In this document: positions 49,090-62,000 of the stretch, piece by piece | Layout: each line of letters opens with the position of its first letter | How positions within the stretch are numbered: the first letter of the stretch is position 1 | NCBI GenBank assembly: GCA_948567375.1 | Contig: OX419756.1 | Coordinates: 40,748,333-40,812,332, forward strand | Direction of reading: 5' to 3' | Origin: Lunularia cruciata | Taxonomy: Eukaryota; Streptophyta; Marchantiopsida; Lunulariales; Lunulariaceae | DNA: 64,000 bases | Program-made: the position numbers and the translations under genes | Notes under the pieces: generated by a model | What the model was told of the DNA's origin: nothing | Database searches by the model: none | Seen by the model: only the letters and a program-made list of their open reading frames with translations

Positions 49090-49830
49090 TGCTTCAGATG
49101 GTGAAGAGAGGATTTCATAATTATGGTTTGCAAAGAGGTCACTTGGGAGATTAGGATCTCCAATTACCTTGGTTGGCCATGGGCTATTGGTTCAGCCATA
49201 AAACCTCCTTAGTATCCTTCTCTCCTTACTTTCTTCTTTATGGACAAGGTCTAGATTTACCTACAACCATTTGTCAATATGCTATTGCAGTTTTGGACTT
49301 GGATGATCTAAACATATGGATGAAGTGCATGTTCTCAATGGTTAGAGATCTTTCAAAGAGTGATGCCAATGGCATTCAAGAACTTTGTGATTGCTCATCA
49401 TAGGATACCTTATGCTATGTTACTATTCAAGGAGGAGGTTATATACCTCAATTTGTAGATTTTCATCCAATTGACCATGTATATCTCCAACAAACAACAC
49501 AAACGACACTTGATGTTACTACAGACTGCACTATCTTGAGAGTGTATGAGATTTTGCCTTTTGGAGTCCTCATATTGGAAGGATGTGATGGTATTGTTTG
49601 GAAGGATCATGTTCACAATTGCGCACCATACCACCTTGCAAACATTGATGGCACGATGGATGCAAGCTTAGCATTTGTACATGTAGGCATGTGGTATTTT
49701 ATGCAACTCTTCTTATAGATTTGTACTATGTTAGTGCATGATAGCTATCAAGAGGATGGTATATAGTATGTTTGACTCCTTCTCTCAAAGTGGTTTCTAA
49801 GAGATAGTGGTTATGTACTAGATGTTTTTG
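49090..49830 (+). pseudogene. Gypsy family C integrase C-terminus plus PHD relic (copy 2)
   Basis: The 49173-49403 frame carries SPYFLLYGQGLDLP and AIAVLDLDDLNIWM, shared with the minus-strand copy at 38159-38347. Then 49536-49718 encodes VLILEGCDGIVWKDHV and a NCAPYHL segment. After a one-base shift, 49748-49825 reads SRGWYIVCLTPSLK, then W-L-C-T-R-C: the second half of a PHD finger with its final CxxC intact. Earlier metal ligands are mutated. Two copies supporting the same C-terminal fold make the assignment firmer. Confidence 0.72.
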
Positions 49831-50000
49831 ACCTATAGCTAGTTCACCCTTTATATGGTATATATTATAGATAGGCAAGTAACAATGGAGCTAGATAGCA
49901 CTCGACTTCTTGATATTTGCACACCATAGGATATACTATATATCTAGAGTAAATGAATATCTAGAGTTAGAGCAACCTAACCGCCAATTAGGGAGGCAAT

Positions 50001-50530
50001 TGTGACACTTTAGAGTTCATGTGTGAGTTGTGCTTCTATAAGTGTATGATGTTTACAACAATGTATGTTGTGTAGCAATATATATATGCATGACAATTGT
50101 CATGACATTTATAGCACCAAGGCTAGTTTACTTGAACATTGGAGTGGTAGTGTTGGTAGTCATAGGTATTTTAGTAATTACTCATGGAGTACTTGTTGGT
50201 GGTTTGATTTCATGTTAGGGCTATTGATCATATGGTGGAACCTACTATCACTTGCACCATTTGCACCATCGGATGTGCCATTAGGGCTAGAGACCTAGGT
50301 CAGCAGAGGGTTATACCTTCAAAGTGTATATCCAAAGAGCTCACTTCTATGATGTTGAGCATTTGAGTTTGTGGCTATTGTGGATAGAGTCCAATGAGCA
50401 TCACTTGGAGTCTCGTAACTAGAGTAGGTGTGGCTTGAATGTAATTAATGCCCAATTTTTGGTAGATTGTGGAGTGAAGGATTGAGTACCTATTTCATTT
50501 GAGTGTGATTAAAGTCAAAGAAAAACTTGT
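50001..50530 (+). repeat. LTR of gypsy family C
   Basis: It begins tgtgacactttagag right after a purine-rich stretch (ttagggaggcaat). It aligns with both arms of the inverted pair at 36685-37503 (shared phrases: ccaaggctagttt, gagacctaggtcag-like, gttggtagtcat). The end is uncertain; another LTR-like start (tgtggcactatagag) occurs at 50534. Confidence 0.65.
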
Positions 50531-53528
50531 TATTGTGGCACTATAGAGTTCACTACAAATGCATCTGCCTATGTTACTCCACACCTAAATTCCAAGACAT
50601 CTCTATCACTAATATAAGAGGTGGAAGCCTCAACACCTGGATTTGATCTCCTTTGAGCTATGGCTATGCTAGCCAATCTCTACTCCAACTACTAAATTCA
50701 TGTAGCCATGAATAAATAGTCATGGCTAAATCTAAGTAACCATGACTATATCAAAAGAAAGGGTATGTAATAAGCCCTACCAAGTGTAGGTCCTTTGCCA
50801 TCACCTTATCTTCCATGACCAACCTAGAGCTCCTCTACTACATACCATAGTAACCCTACCACTCTATAACTCTAATTGAAGGTCAAAGCATTGGTAATTG
50901 GTGTGACCTATGGTCAAACTATCTCCATGATGCACTAAAGGTATCATGTCTATTGCCTTATGCATCAAAGCCTCTTAATGCCAAAATTTAGGCAAATGAG
51001 GCCTTTCTTCTTGCCAAATCAAACCTTCTTCAAACTAGGTTAACCTCCACCAACTTGAGCACTAGCTAGAGCAAACTACCACCAAATTCAACCCAACTTG
51101 AGCAACCTCCAACTCTAGATGTCCTCTGCCAACTTGGCCTCATAATCTAGACATCCTTAAATGGCACTTTAGAATTCATGTATGACTTATCTATAAATTG
51201 TGCTTCTATAGTATATGATGTTGATAATGATGTATTTTGTATAGCAATGTATATATGCACGATAAAACTAAAAATTAGATGCACCAACAAAAGAATTTTG
51301 TTAGAGCTAATATTCTTGAAGTTTTATTGTTCTTATTAACCCAAATAAAATATGATCATCACAATACTAAATCTTCGCTTTCAAGGAGGATCTTAAGTTA
51401 TCTCTTTCGAATAATTTTGCTTAGAGTGTTGTTTGGGAAATGATTCATCAATGGCTATGGTCCTAATCTGATTTACACATTAGATCCTCTTTTAATACAT
51501 AATGTTATTCTTTAAGCATCAACACTTCAAAACACTATCTCCAGTTCATTGCTCACTTAAATTAGAATTTGATGTCATATGCTATACCCTTACATCCATG
51601 GGTTGCTAACTGTAGAATTTGATGTCATATAATCTATCCTCGTATTGTTGTATATGAGTTCATAGTATAATGGAAGCTTATACTCGATAATTTGTAATCT
51701 TAGATTTATGTTGCACTAAATAAACTCAATATTCTTAAGTCAAACATTGAGAAATTCATCTCCATTTAGTTTTGCCTTGATATGTATAACACTTAATTTC
51801 TCTTTTTTGGTATAATTGAACTTGATTCTTGCTTTAACACAAGTTTATAAACTATAACTCAGGATCAATTTCTTTTACAATTTAGGTTCTTAGAGGATAG
51901 TTAAAAAATTTTAATGGCTCAATCTTTCCATAAGTTGCAATTGGATTTTGGTCCATATTTTTCTATAACTTGTGGTTGACTATGCATGGATTATAGTTGT
52001 AAAAACTTAATAATAGGTAAAAATATTAAAATTCAAGGTGTAAATATATTATTCCTTAGACTCTCATTAATCCTTAGGTTGATGGGAACAAAAAGGCAAA
52101 TTGTATAATATAACTTATATCTCTAAATCAGATGCAAAAGATATAAAGGTTGTATTGGATTCCAAGCCAACCTTTGATACCTGCACCTTCATATATAATC
52201 GTGGACTAACCTTAAAATTTAGATAATGTACTTTGGTCATTTTTTAGAATTACAATGGATGAGTTTAGGTTTTGAACCAAACTTAGAGACACTTTCACAC
52301 ATATATAAATATAGGCTACCTACGATAACCCTCTTAGATAGTCCAAAAGCTAGCATATTTTCTTCACTCTAAAGTGTATTACAACTAGAACAATCTAACC
52401 CTTCTTTCAAGACCTTGTACTTGTAGCTTTTAGGCTTTTAGGTTATCATGAGCTCTTGTTTTTTGAGACCAAGGCTATGGTTATGACCCAAAAAACAAAC
52501 ATAAGACTTCTAAAGTTGTAGCATTAAATTTGACTATAAACATATACTCACATGGATTTATGTATACTTGTGTGTTTTCAATAATTTTGGTCTTGTTTTA
52601 AGTATCTTGAAAATATATGTCAAAAGACATCAAGATAAAACCAAGCTTTTCCATAAATGACAATTGGATTTGGTCTATGTTTTGGTATAATGTGTGGCTG
52701 ACTGTCCAATGTTAGTCACATAAGTGTAGCAACTTAACAAGAGGTTTAACAAGAGGAAAACAAGAGATGTCAATTCTAAAATATACCTTACATCCCTAAA
52801 TCAAATTGCAAACTTCACATGCAAGAAGCAACTCCAAAACTTGAGAATTCATACTAATTTTAATGTTTAGCCATTTGAATGGAACTACTATAACCATCTG
52901 GATAGTTAAAAATTTTATGGTCTTGTTATAATTAATTATAGTATATTTATTAAGTTTTACAATCCAATGAATTTTATATAAATTAGATTATAATAAAAGT
53001 AATATCACCAAGCACATGTAGACTCTCTTATTTCTCTTATTCAAGTTCTAATGGAATATATAAAATTATATTTTAGACTTAAGATTATTATCTTAGAGCT
53101 CCTAAAGAAGATTGAGCAATTTGGACTTCTTGTTAGCTTTTGTTAGTAAGTATTCTTCAATGCATGTCATCAAATTTTATAAAATAAGATATTATGATCA
53201 TAAATTAATATTTTTGTGTGAAAGCATCACATATGCTTCTTTAATGATGGTTATTATACTAAGATGTATATGAATCTACTTTATACTACAAGACCATTGT
53301 AGCTTCCAAAGTGATATAAACAACAAACTTTCAAACCTTATTCTTCTATAAACTCTTTTCATTTCATTTTATTTATAATTTTAATATTCTTGAAAAACAA
53401 TTCATACTTAAAGTAGAAGAAGTGGTAAATATAGATTACCTTTTTTTGTTTTTACCTTGTCGGATGATATTCTAAGGTATTATATGTTATATAGCTTTTT
53501 ATTGCCATTACATAAGTCACATTGCCTT
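50531..53528. other. Intergenic DNA with a small family-C fragment
   Basis: Around 51155-51265 the sequence resembles the LTR start of family C again (cactttagaattcatg, then ttgtgcttctatag). The rest is AT-rich without recognisable domains, RNA genes or long frames. Confidence 0.45.
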
Positions 53529-54246
53529 TGTAATACCATGAGCTAGCCATATGATCTAGATGTGAAATTTGGTCTGTAACATCTAGAATGCTGGTATACA
53601 TGATGGTCAAAATAGATCAGATAGAATTATCACCAAAAGAGTACTTCTACTAATAGAGCAGAAACCAAAATAGACTTGAGAACCAATAGCTAGACATATG
53701 ATTTAAATGTGAGAATTGGTTTGGTAGCATCTGGAAGGATGTTACACATGATGGACTAAATAGATCAGAAAGATGTATCACCAAAGGGGGACTTCTACTA
53801 ATAGAGTAGGAACCGAAATATACACAAAATCTTTGAATGCAATTTTGGAGACCTAAATGGATGAATTAGACCTTGAAAATGTGCATATTCTCCCCAACAA
53901 AAGAGAGGCTAGCCTTCCACCTGGTTTGTCTAGTCGATAGCTTTCCAACAATACCTTACGTGATTCTGAGACTCCTACATGAAGATTCTCTAAAAGATTC
54001 CCTCCAGTCAAAGCTTGTTTGACCAACCAGATAGGACCGAGACCGACATGCCACCCATCCAAGTAAGTAATCCAAGGGTGGAGCTTACTGAAAGGTCACC
54101 TATCTATGTGCCTAATCCTATGGTGGAGTTTCCTTGGAAGAGATCCTCTTTGTTTATATAATAAAGAGAAGGTGCTCCTCTTGTGCACCAAATGTTGAGT
54201 GTGTAATTTGTGTTTCTCATTTTTCTCTTGTCCTCGGAGGATTATA
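53529..54246 (+). mobile_element. Solo LTR, gypsy family B
   Basis: It starts TGTAATACC and ends near ggaggattata. It carries two U3 blocks with tatcaccaaa, the TATA region (tgtttatataataaag, about 54150), and the terminal cctcggagg region. No internal coding sequence follows, and the target duplication is not recognisable. It marks the edge of the transposon-rich compartment. Confidence 0.8.
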
Positions 54247-57200
54247 GACTCCTACAAGATAGATTACGACTTTCATCGAGAAGAGAATCTATCGTTAAAG
54301 AGGTAGTATATATTTGCAACTTATTACCTTAAATTCTTGCGTGACTTTCCAATTATTATACCACTTCCTCCCTCATCAGAATTTCAAAATTTTCTTGATT
54401 GACACAACTAAGGATATTTCTCAATGCCTGTTTCCTAGCTTCCTGCAATGATTCTCTAGCTCCACCGGACAAAAATATACTGATTCAAAGTTTGAGCGAT
54501 AATTCTTAATGCAATTTTCTTTTCACTTGATTGACTATGAAAGATTTGGGGGTAAAATATAAGGTTGGGTAGCATATTTAACTTATTTTAGAGAATATTA
54601 CAATTAAAAGATTCCACCTAGTCTAAAATTTGGTTGATTTACCAAGACGTAAGTGGACAAGTGAATAAGTTCGCTTCTCTTAACCACTTGAAACCAATGT
54701 AGAGATGGATAATAAAGTTAAAACAACAGAATACGTAATAGGGATAGAAATATAATATGGGTTGATATATTCAATGTGAATAATAAAAATACAAAAGTGA
54801 AATAACTGTTAAGATTTTAAAAATTGTAAAGCTCAACGGAGAGAGAGTGAAAGAGAATAACGGAACAGATCGGACTACTTTTATTAAATATATGACGAAC
54901 AACGAGTCACACAAATATAAAAGTGAAATAACTCTTAAAATTACAAAAATGATAAAGCTCAACGGAGAGAGAGTAAAATAGAATAACGGAACAGATTGGA
55001 CTATTTTATTAAATATATGACGGACAATGAGATCACGGGACGGTTGAAATTTGGTACATCGAGTGTACTCTACATGCATCATCTTACCTGTCAATTCTCA
55101 CATGAGATTCATTACAACCCTCATAATCCACCATTTATCAGCTATGACTTTCCCGTGAGTACAATCCCTTCTAATGCTCCTCTATTTAGGGCAGTGACTC
55201 AACAACCTCACTGTCACACCAAGAGTCTCCGCTCGCGACTTACTCGAGTCACAGTGAGCCTTTCATATTCCACCCACCTCGGGTTTGGGTTTGGTTTACT
55301 GTGTTCTGGATTCCTCCATCACATACATACACGGTACATCCGTTGCCCATCGCCTCCAACGCTCGAGAGTAGTACTGTCCTCCGGAGGCCTTTTCCTCAA
55401 GACCTCGTGGAGCGAGAGAGAATCTTGATTTGAGAAGGACTTTTGGACTCTTACATTTCTTGTAAGCATCGGAGACTCGGGATGAAGATTCGTCACTTGA
55501 AGGATTCGTTATGATTATTTTGTGGACTTCCAGCTAGGATGATTGTTTACAACAGCCCTTGAATGTTCGTTCACGCTTTCAACCCCACTTGCCTTCCTTT
55601 GAGTACAATAGTCCATACACTCTTTTGTGATAAAAACATTGGGAGGGGAATCTCGATTCGCGATGATTTGTCTCTCTGGTGTTTTCCGGGCATCTACCGA
55701 TTTGCAAAATCGAATCCGTAGATTATCTTGTTCCTACGATTTATGTATGTGATGTATCCTAGTTCGGTAACACCCAGCTTTTCTTGTATCCATGAGGACT
55801 GGGCAGGAAGATTCCTCGTCAGGTACCCTCTTGTTAGAGTAAATTCGATGCGTTTAGCTGGATTCGTTCGATTTATTTCCATGGACATCCAACCGTTTCA
55901 CAAGAGCCAATATTTTGTGCTTGCTCGAGTTCGATCTCAAATCCTGCATTTGTCTTAGCACACCACATTTCCTATAGATAGCGAGGAACCCTGGATATAA
56001 GATGACTTTTCTTCGTGGGTGTTTCTTGTTAGAAGCAGAAGCTTGAATGTCAATTCCTCCCCTACAAACTATCCAGTCTTATGATGGGGTGATGTGCTAA
56101 ATTCATGTCTATTAGAAGTCGGAATCAGCGGGAATTGGAATTCTACATTCTCTATTTTGTCTAAAAGACTCCCAGGAGATTCTCCTTGTTTAGAATTGTC
56201 AATGGATTAGTACTTTGGGAGAAGTTTCCTGCCATCGATGACTTGACAAATGCTCGTTACAAACCTATATTTCGATTCACCAAACTTGAAGATTTCAGCA
56301 GCATTTACTGCCCACTAGCCGTTCTCCCCGTCTTCTTTGATTTCTCCACCATCTTCTTCGATTTCAGTCCTGCACCGTACACGTACAGTATCGTCTTCAT
56401 TTATAGACTATTTAGTGATTAGATTAGCATATGATCCTACTTACGGGGACGGACGTTCCCTACTTAGGCTTTAGGTTATGATAAGGAAGAGCGAAGAGTT
56501 TTGGGCACCGTCATCAAATCAACAGTAGCCGTCTGCTTAGTGGATGGATAATGTCAGTATCTTGAAGATTTTACTTGCTTTGGAGACGAGACAATAGGCT
56601 TATGGCAGGACCATATAAAAGTCCCTGTTGACACTTAAAAAGGTGGCTATTTCCTTGTGCTGGATGATTCCGAATCTCAAGTACAGTGGGTTGAAAAATG
56701 GTGGAATCGCGTTAGATTCGTAAGCGCGTGAGACTATATACTCGTTTAAATAGGTGGAAAAACAAAAGGGAAGGGGTCAATATTAGCACCGGGGTCAAGA
56801 AAGAATATTGTCTCCATCTCCAAAGATGCGTCCTTACGTAGGGAACATGACGAGAAAGAGTATTAACTGACAATTCCGTGCAGGTGAGTCGCGCGCAAGG
56901 CATTTCAGCGAGAAGTCCTTGAACTTTAACTTCAGTTAAGTGAATGTCAACTACACGGAGGGGATATAATCTGACATTAAGTTTGGAGTCTGTGCCTAAT
57001 TGGAAGATAGAAAAGGTGGGGGTGGCGCGGGGGGGGGGGGGAAAAAAGACGCAAGGCGCGGAAAGGCCATGCGCGGAATCGGTCCTCGCACCTCCCCGTA
57101 GAACATGGCGAGAATCAGCGGGTTTCTATCGCTCCAGTTAAACCCATCAAACAGCGCCATATACCGCGATTTGTCTGTTTTATCCACACCAGCTAAAAGA

Positions 57201-57520
57201 TCTCTACGTGTACTGGCTTGGCCACTCGATGGCCCATTCGTGATCAACGCTAAATCCAGCGATTACCGAGGAGGGAACCTCCACTAACTTACACAGTCAA
57301 ATGTGAGAAACCCCGGCGTTTCTCGGTGACGTGAATGGACGACTTGACGGTAAAGAAGCAAGTGGTAATCGAGGGCGGCCATGCACGAGTGCTCCATAGC
57401 ATGCACGACGCGCGCCATGCCAAGCACCATTGCCTGGGGTATATCACATACATCACATACATGGTGCCGGCGTGACTTGACAGGACCTCCTGCGTTTGCA
57501 ACATGGCCCATCCATGTCAT
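54247..57520. other. Transition zone toward gene compartment, no gene recognised
   Basis: GC content rises and transposon text ends. A tandem duplication lies at 54796-55028 and a G-run at about 57028-57041. Short frames (54996-55433, 55728-55958, 57105-57287 and minus-strand shadows) lack known motifs. I would not call a gene without transcript evidence. Confidence 0.4.
54796..55028 (+). repeat. Imperfect tandem duplication, 127-bp period
   Basis: Copies starting at 54796 and 54923 share gtgaaataact, aaagctcaacggagagagag, aataacggaacagat and the attaaatatatgacg end. They differ by scattered substitutions and small indels. Confidence 0.85.
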
Positions 57521-59049
57521 GTGATGGCTATTTCCTATGTACTGTATGTGTAAACGCGGCTACGTTAGGCTTCGCCGAAGGCGCCGACACTTCTTCCTCA
57601 CCTCTCCAGTAAACCTCCGTCGTTACTCCCCATTACTCCCCAGTAAACCCTCGGACGGACAAACATCCCACTTCCTCGTCGACCTCCCGCCGACTACTTC
57701 ACTGTACTTAACCATCATCCGTCTAATCTAATCTGCTGTCATAACCTCTCCACTTCACCAGAGAGTAATCCGTTCTCTGTGTGGCGCTGCGTCCATCCAT
57801 CCCATCAGTCATCGTCCTGGTCGTGGTAGTTTCCTGTTGTGCGAACGATGGGGTACTGTCGATCTCACTCCGTGTTGCAAGTTTTCGCTCGGAAATATAA
57901 ATGATGTCGGTACACCACAGTAAGTACGCGGGGCATGAAAAACGGACATCCATTGAAGGGAATGGAACGGAAGAAGAAGTCGTCCATTGTGCAGTAGAGA
58001 AATGGGAAGGTGGACCAGGAGGCGGGCGGGGAGACAACGGAAGAGGGAGACAACGGAAGAGGGAGACGACTAGAGTAGAGTACAGTAGTAGGGAGCTTAG
58101 AGATGGAGCAAGGGAGGTCCTTGTTGTTGTTGTTGTTAGTTGTATGCTTGCTTGTGTAGAGTTCGTTCTTTGATCCTTTGGGGAGCAGAGTCGGATAGGG
58201 CGGGTTGGGTTGCCGCTGTTGTGGTTTCCCGGTGGCCTGGTCTGCAGTCCAGAGCGGGGAGCAGCTATGTGTGCTGTGGAGCGTCGTAGTGATGCCGCCT
58301 GAATTTGGGGCTTTGGTGTCACCCTCACTTCTGTCATGAATGCCAGAACCCAATGCCATCTGCCTCCTTCTTCTCTTGGACGAATAGACAGACAGACAAG
58401 CAAGTCTCTTCTTCGCCGTGTTGTTGCTGCTGCTCTTACGTCTGTAGTCTGGGTAGCTGCTAGGAAGGAGCTTACAACGCTTCCTTCTGTTCCTCCTCTG
58501 CTTGAACTTCCTCCACCATCTCCCCTCGTCGTCTGTCTCCTCGCGGGATCTCTTTCGTTATTGGCATCTGTCCGACCTGGATTGAAGCACGCAATCGTGG
58601 TCCAGCAGGCGTACGGGGGTATTCTCTGTGTGTGGGAGAGTGAGAGTGTGGGGAGTCTGTGAGAGAGCAATAGAGAGAGGGTGAGTGAGAGAGGAGAAGG
58701 AAGGAAGGAAGGGAGTTTCCGGGAGGAGAAGGAAGGAAGTAGTGGCATCATCGCTCGAGTGTAATAGTGGAGAGAGTGGCGCAGGCAGGGAGGAAGGAAG
58801 GGAGGGAGGGAGGAAGGAAGCAGGGCAGGTGTACAGAGATTTGTTGTGTGTGTACGCGCGCATGTGTGAAGTCAGAGAGTGGAGAGCCAAAAGCGAGCGC
58901 GAGTGAGTGCGAGAGATTGAGAGGGAGAGAGCTTAGAATACGCAGAAAGGCTGTTGTAGTCGCTTCGTTTATGGTCAGATGCGGCAAGGAAAGGTGGAAG
59001 TATGAGGCCAGGGCCGTTGGCCTTTAGGAAGCAGACTCAGGAGCCAGAG
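57521..59049 (+). promoter_or_regulatory. Promoter and leader region of the kinase gene
   Basis: This is a GC-rich stretch with no AT-rich transposon text. 58640-58960 is a purine tract of GA, GGAA and GGGA repeats, including gagagagcaatagagagagg and ggaaggaaggaagg, as often found in plant core promoters and 5' leaders and bound by GAGA-binding (BPC) proteins. No clear TATA box was found. The transcription start is unknown and a leader intron is possible. Confidence 0.45.
58862..58906 (+). promoter_or_regulatory. Candidate upstream ORF, 14 codons
   Basis: ATG at 58862 and TGA at 58904-58906. A second candidate (58971-59027, 18 codons) and a third (58979-59005, 8 codons) lie before the chosen kinase start. 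If these ATGs are in the mature leader they would reduce kinase translation. Their presence in the mRNA is not known. Confidence 0.3.
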
Positions 59050-62000
59050 ATGGGCTGTTTCTCTTGCTTCGGTACTCGAAAGCAAGATAATAGGAAGCCT
59101 ATAAAGAAGGATGATAGCGGTCGGGAAGGCCAGTCCACTGGAGGATCAGCCAACAACCACCATCTCACCAAAGTACCCTCCGGTGAGTGTGATAAGGAAG
59201 CCTTTGGAACAGGAATACAGCGACCCAGTTTTGGACCGGGGAGCTGTAACCCAAGTGTATAGCATTTCGAGGGCTTATGTTGCTTTTGTGTGGGAAGTCT
59301 TTTCATCTATGGATTAGCTCCTGACCATAATGCACTTCACTTCAATCGTTCCACGATGTTTCTTCCGTCACCACCTGGGGCTGCGATTGTCTTGCTTCAC
59401 AAATCCCCTCCCGCCGTCCTCGATAGTGGTAGAAGGGGCACTTTACTGTATTTTAGTGAACCCACAGATCACGATGCTAATCCTTTGCGATGGGGTATCG
59501 ACCACACATATCACTCGGGTAATGGTAGGGTGATCGCTGTCACTTTTGTTTTGTATGTCAGTCCGAGAAATGACTTTGTCCGGGGTCCGCCGTGGCCCTG
59601 GATCAGGGTGTCTCAACTTTCTCTTCTCTTAAACGTGGCTGGAATTCCGGAAACCCTTGGAGTCAGGATCCGTTATATGGTTGTCCGGATTCTCAATTCG
59701 TGGAATGTAGCAGAGGCGGAAGCCAATATATCACTTAGCAGCCCATTTAGGGGCTGAGCTCTTCTTTTGAAGCAATTGGTAGCCACTTAGCTCATGGTTG
59801 GTAGTCTGCGGATCTGACCTTGTAAAGTGAGTTTACCCGCCATTGATCATTAGGTCCGGTTTTGACCTACTCGATTTCGGAAGTTCTATTGTGGCCCGGC
59901 ATATCCTGACTGTTTGTCGCAGAAATCTGCGCACGCTCGATACTATCCCGTCTTTACCTGACTATTGGCTGTTTATGCAGAGAACAAGGTCAAAGGGAAA
60001 GGTTCTTTTGACGCCAAGAAGGAAGTTCCGAGTCCGGATGGAGCAACTCACATTGCTGCACAGACATTTACCTTTCGGGAGCTGGCAGCCGCAACTAAGA
60101 ACTTCAGACCCGAGTGTCTCTTAGGCGAAGGAGGTTTTGGTCGGGTCTATAAGGGTCGTTTGGAGAATACCGGCCAGGCAAGTACACGGGAATATCTTGG
60201 TCAATGGTGGCCATTGAAGATACCAGTCGGATTCATGTTCATTACAAGATGATGAACTCGCTCGAATGCAATTCATGAGATAAATGGATGGTCTGAAAAC
60301 GATGGCAACTGCCTAGAACCGCCTAACTCATATGGCATATATATTGCAGGTTGTGGCTGTGAAGCAGCTGGATCGGAATGGGCTGCAGGGTAATAGGGAG
60401 TTCCTGGTTGAAGTGTTGATGCTCAGCCTCCTTCATCACCCGAATCTTGTAAACTTAATTGGATATTGTGCGGACGGTGATCAGAGACTTTTGGTGTACG
60501 AATATATGCCACTTGGATGTCTGGAAGATCATTTGCATGGTAAGATCTACGCACTGGGTTTGCCGCCGTTTTTGCGTTTTGTCTTCATATGTCTGCCTTG
60601 GGTGCATTGTTACGTCATTGCGGATGGCATTAAGGAAGGGCAGAGGTGCGGCGGCAAGAATTGAGTTCTTGCTGAACTTGGCTGCAACAGCTCACAGCTT
60701 CCTGTTTAGAAGATCGGTAACGAAACCCGAGTGGGTAATGTTGGTTGTACGAAATCAAGGCGTGTTTAAATCTTCTGTGCATTTCTTAGGATGCCAATAA
60801 ATGTTGATCACATAAGACTGTCCGTAATAATAGGAGCTGTTTGATGATTCGCCGCAGATCTACCCCCTGACAAAGAAGCTTTGGATTGGAATACGAGGAT
60901 GAAAATAGCAGCCGGTGCAGCAAGAGGACTGGAGTATCTGCACGATAAAGCAAATCCGCCCGTAATTTATCGGGACTTCAAATCCAGTAACATTCTGCTG
61001 GATGAGGGTTTCCATCCGAAATTGTCAGACTTTGGACTCGCAAAACTCGGTCCAGTTGGGGACAAGACTCATGTTTCCACGCGAGTGATGGGAACATACG
61101 GATACTGTGCTCCAGAATATGCAATGACTGGACAGTTGACCTTGAAGTCGGATGTATACAGTTTTGGGGTGGTGTTGTTGGAGCTGATCACTGGAAGAAA
61201 AGCTATCGACAATGCTAGGGCTCCTGGTGAACATAATCTCGTAGCTTGGGTAACGTTTATATACCATCACATTATTTCCTATCGCTCTCCCTTTCATGCG
61301 ATGATCTTGTATTTGACGCAAGGTGTGTCAGCGTTGTGAGACTCCTCTTATCTTACAACTACATACATACGTATAGAATCTTCTTGTCATCCCATTCAGG
61401 TTGTAGACCAATTTTTTTGACTTCATTCAAGTTCCATGGGAGCAATCTATGAGTTGGTATTAGGTTCTACACTTGCTCTCTCTTATCCCGGTTACGGTAC
61501 TGTACGCATCGATCAATAGGCTGCATTAAAGTGATGTTTAGGGAGTGGCTTCTCATAACTCAAGCTTTGATTGTGTAGCCCTTTTGAAGTCTGTATCTGT
61601 ACTCTGGAGTCAAGTCCGAAGCCTATGCTGAGAAGATTTCTGCCTCGTAACTAGTGTCTGTGAGTAAGGACTGAGGTTTGTTTAGTTTGTTGGATATTGA
61701 TGGGTGAGGATCGATTTTGCAGGCACGACCTTTGTTTAAGGACAGGAGAAAGTTTCCGTCCATGGCAGATCCAATGCTACAAGGGCGTTATCCAATGAGA
61801 GGTTTGTATCAAGCTCTAGCCGTGGCTGCCATGTGCCTTCAAGAGCAAGCCGCCACAAGACCTCTTATTGGTGATGTTGTGACTGCGCTTAGTTACTTAG
61901 CATCACAAACTTACGATCCAGGTCTTCATCCAGTTGGAAGCAGTAAACATGCTCCACCCACGCCTTCTCGAGAAAAAAGGGAAAAGGACAAGAAGTTGAG

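Noticed and set aside
57865..58359. Minus-strand frames around 57.8-58.9 kb as protein-coding genes
   Set aside because: The peptides are low-complexity (Ser/Pro/Thr runs) and mirror the purine bias of the kinase leader. Several overlap in different frames, as expected for shadows.
59002..59049. Upstream in-frame ATG at 59002 as the kinase start
   Set aside because: It would add 16 residues in front of MGCFSC and abolish N-terminal myristoylation. Family members start directly with the acylation motif.
59290..59757. 155-codon plus-strand frame upstream of exon 2
   Set aside because: It lies wholly within intron 1 and shows no kinase motif. The splice junctions at 59182 and 59981 join perfectly without it.
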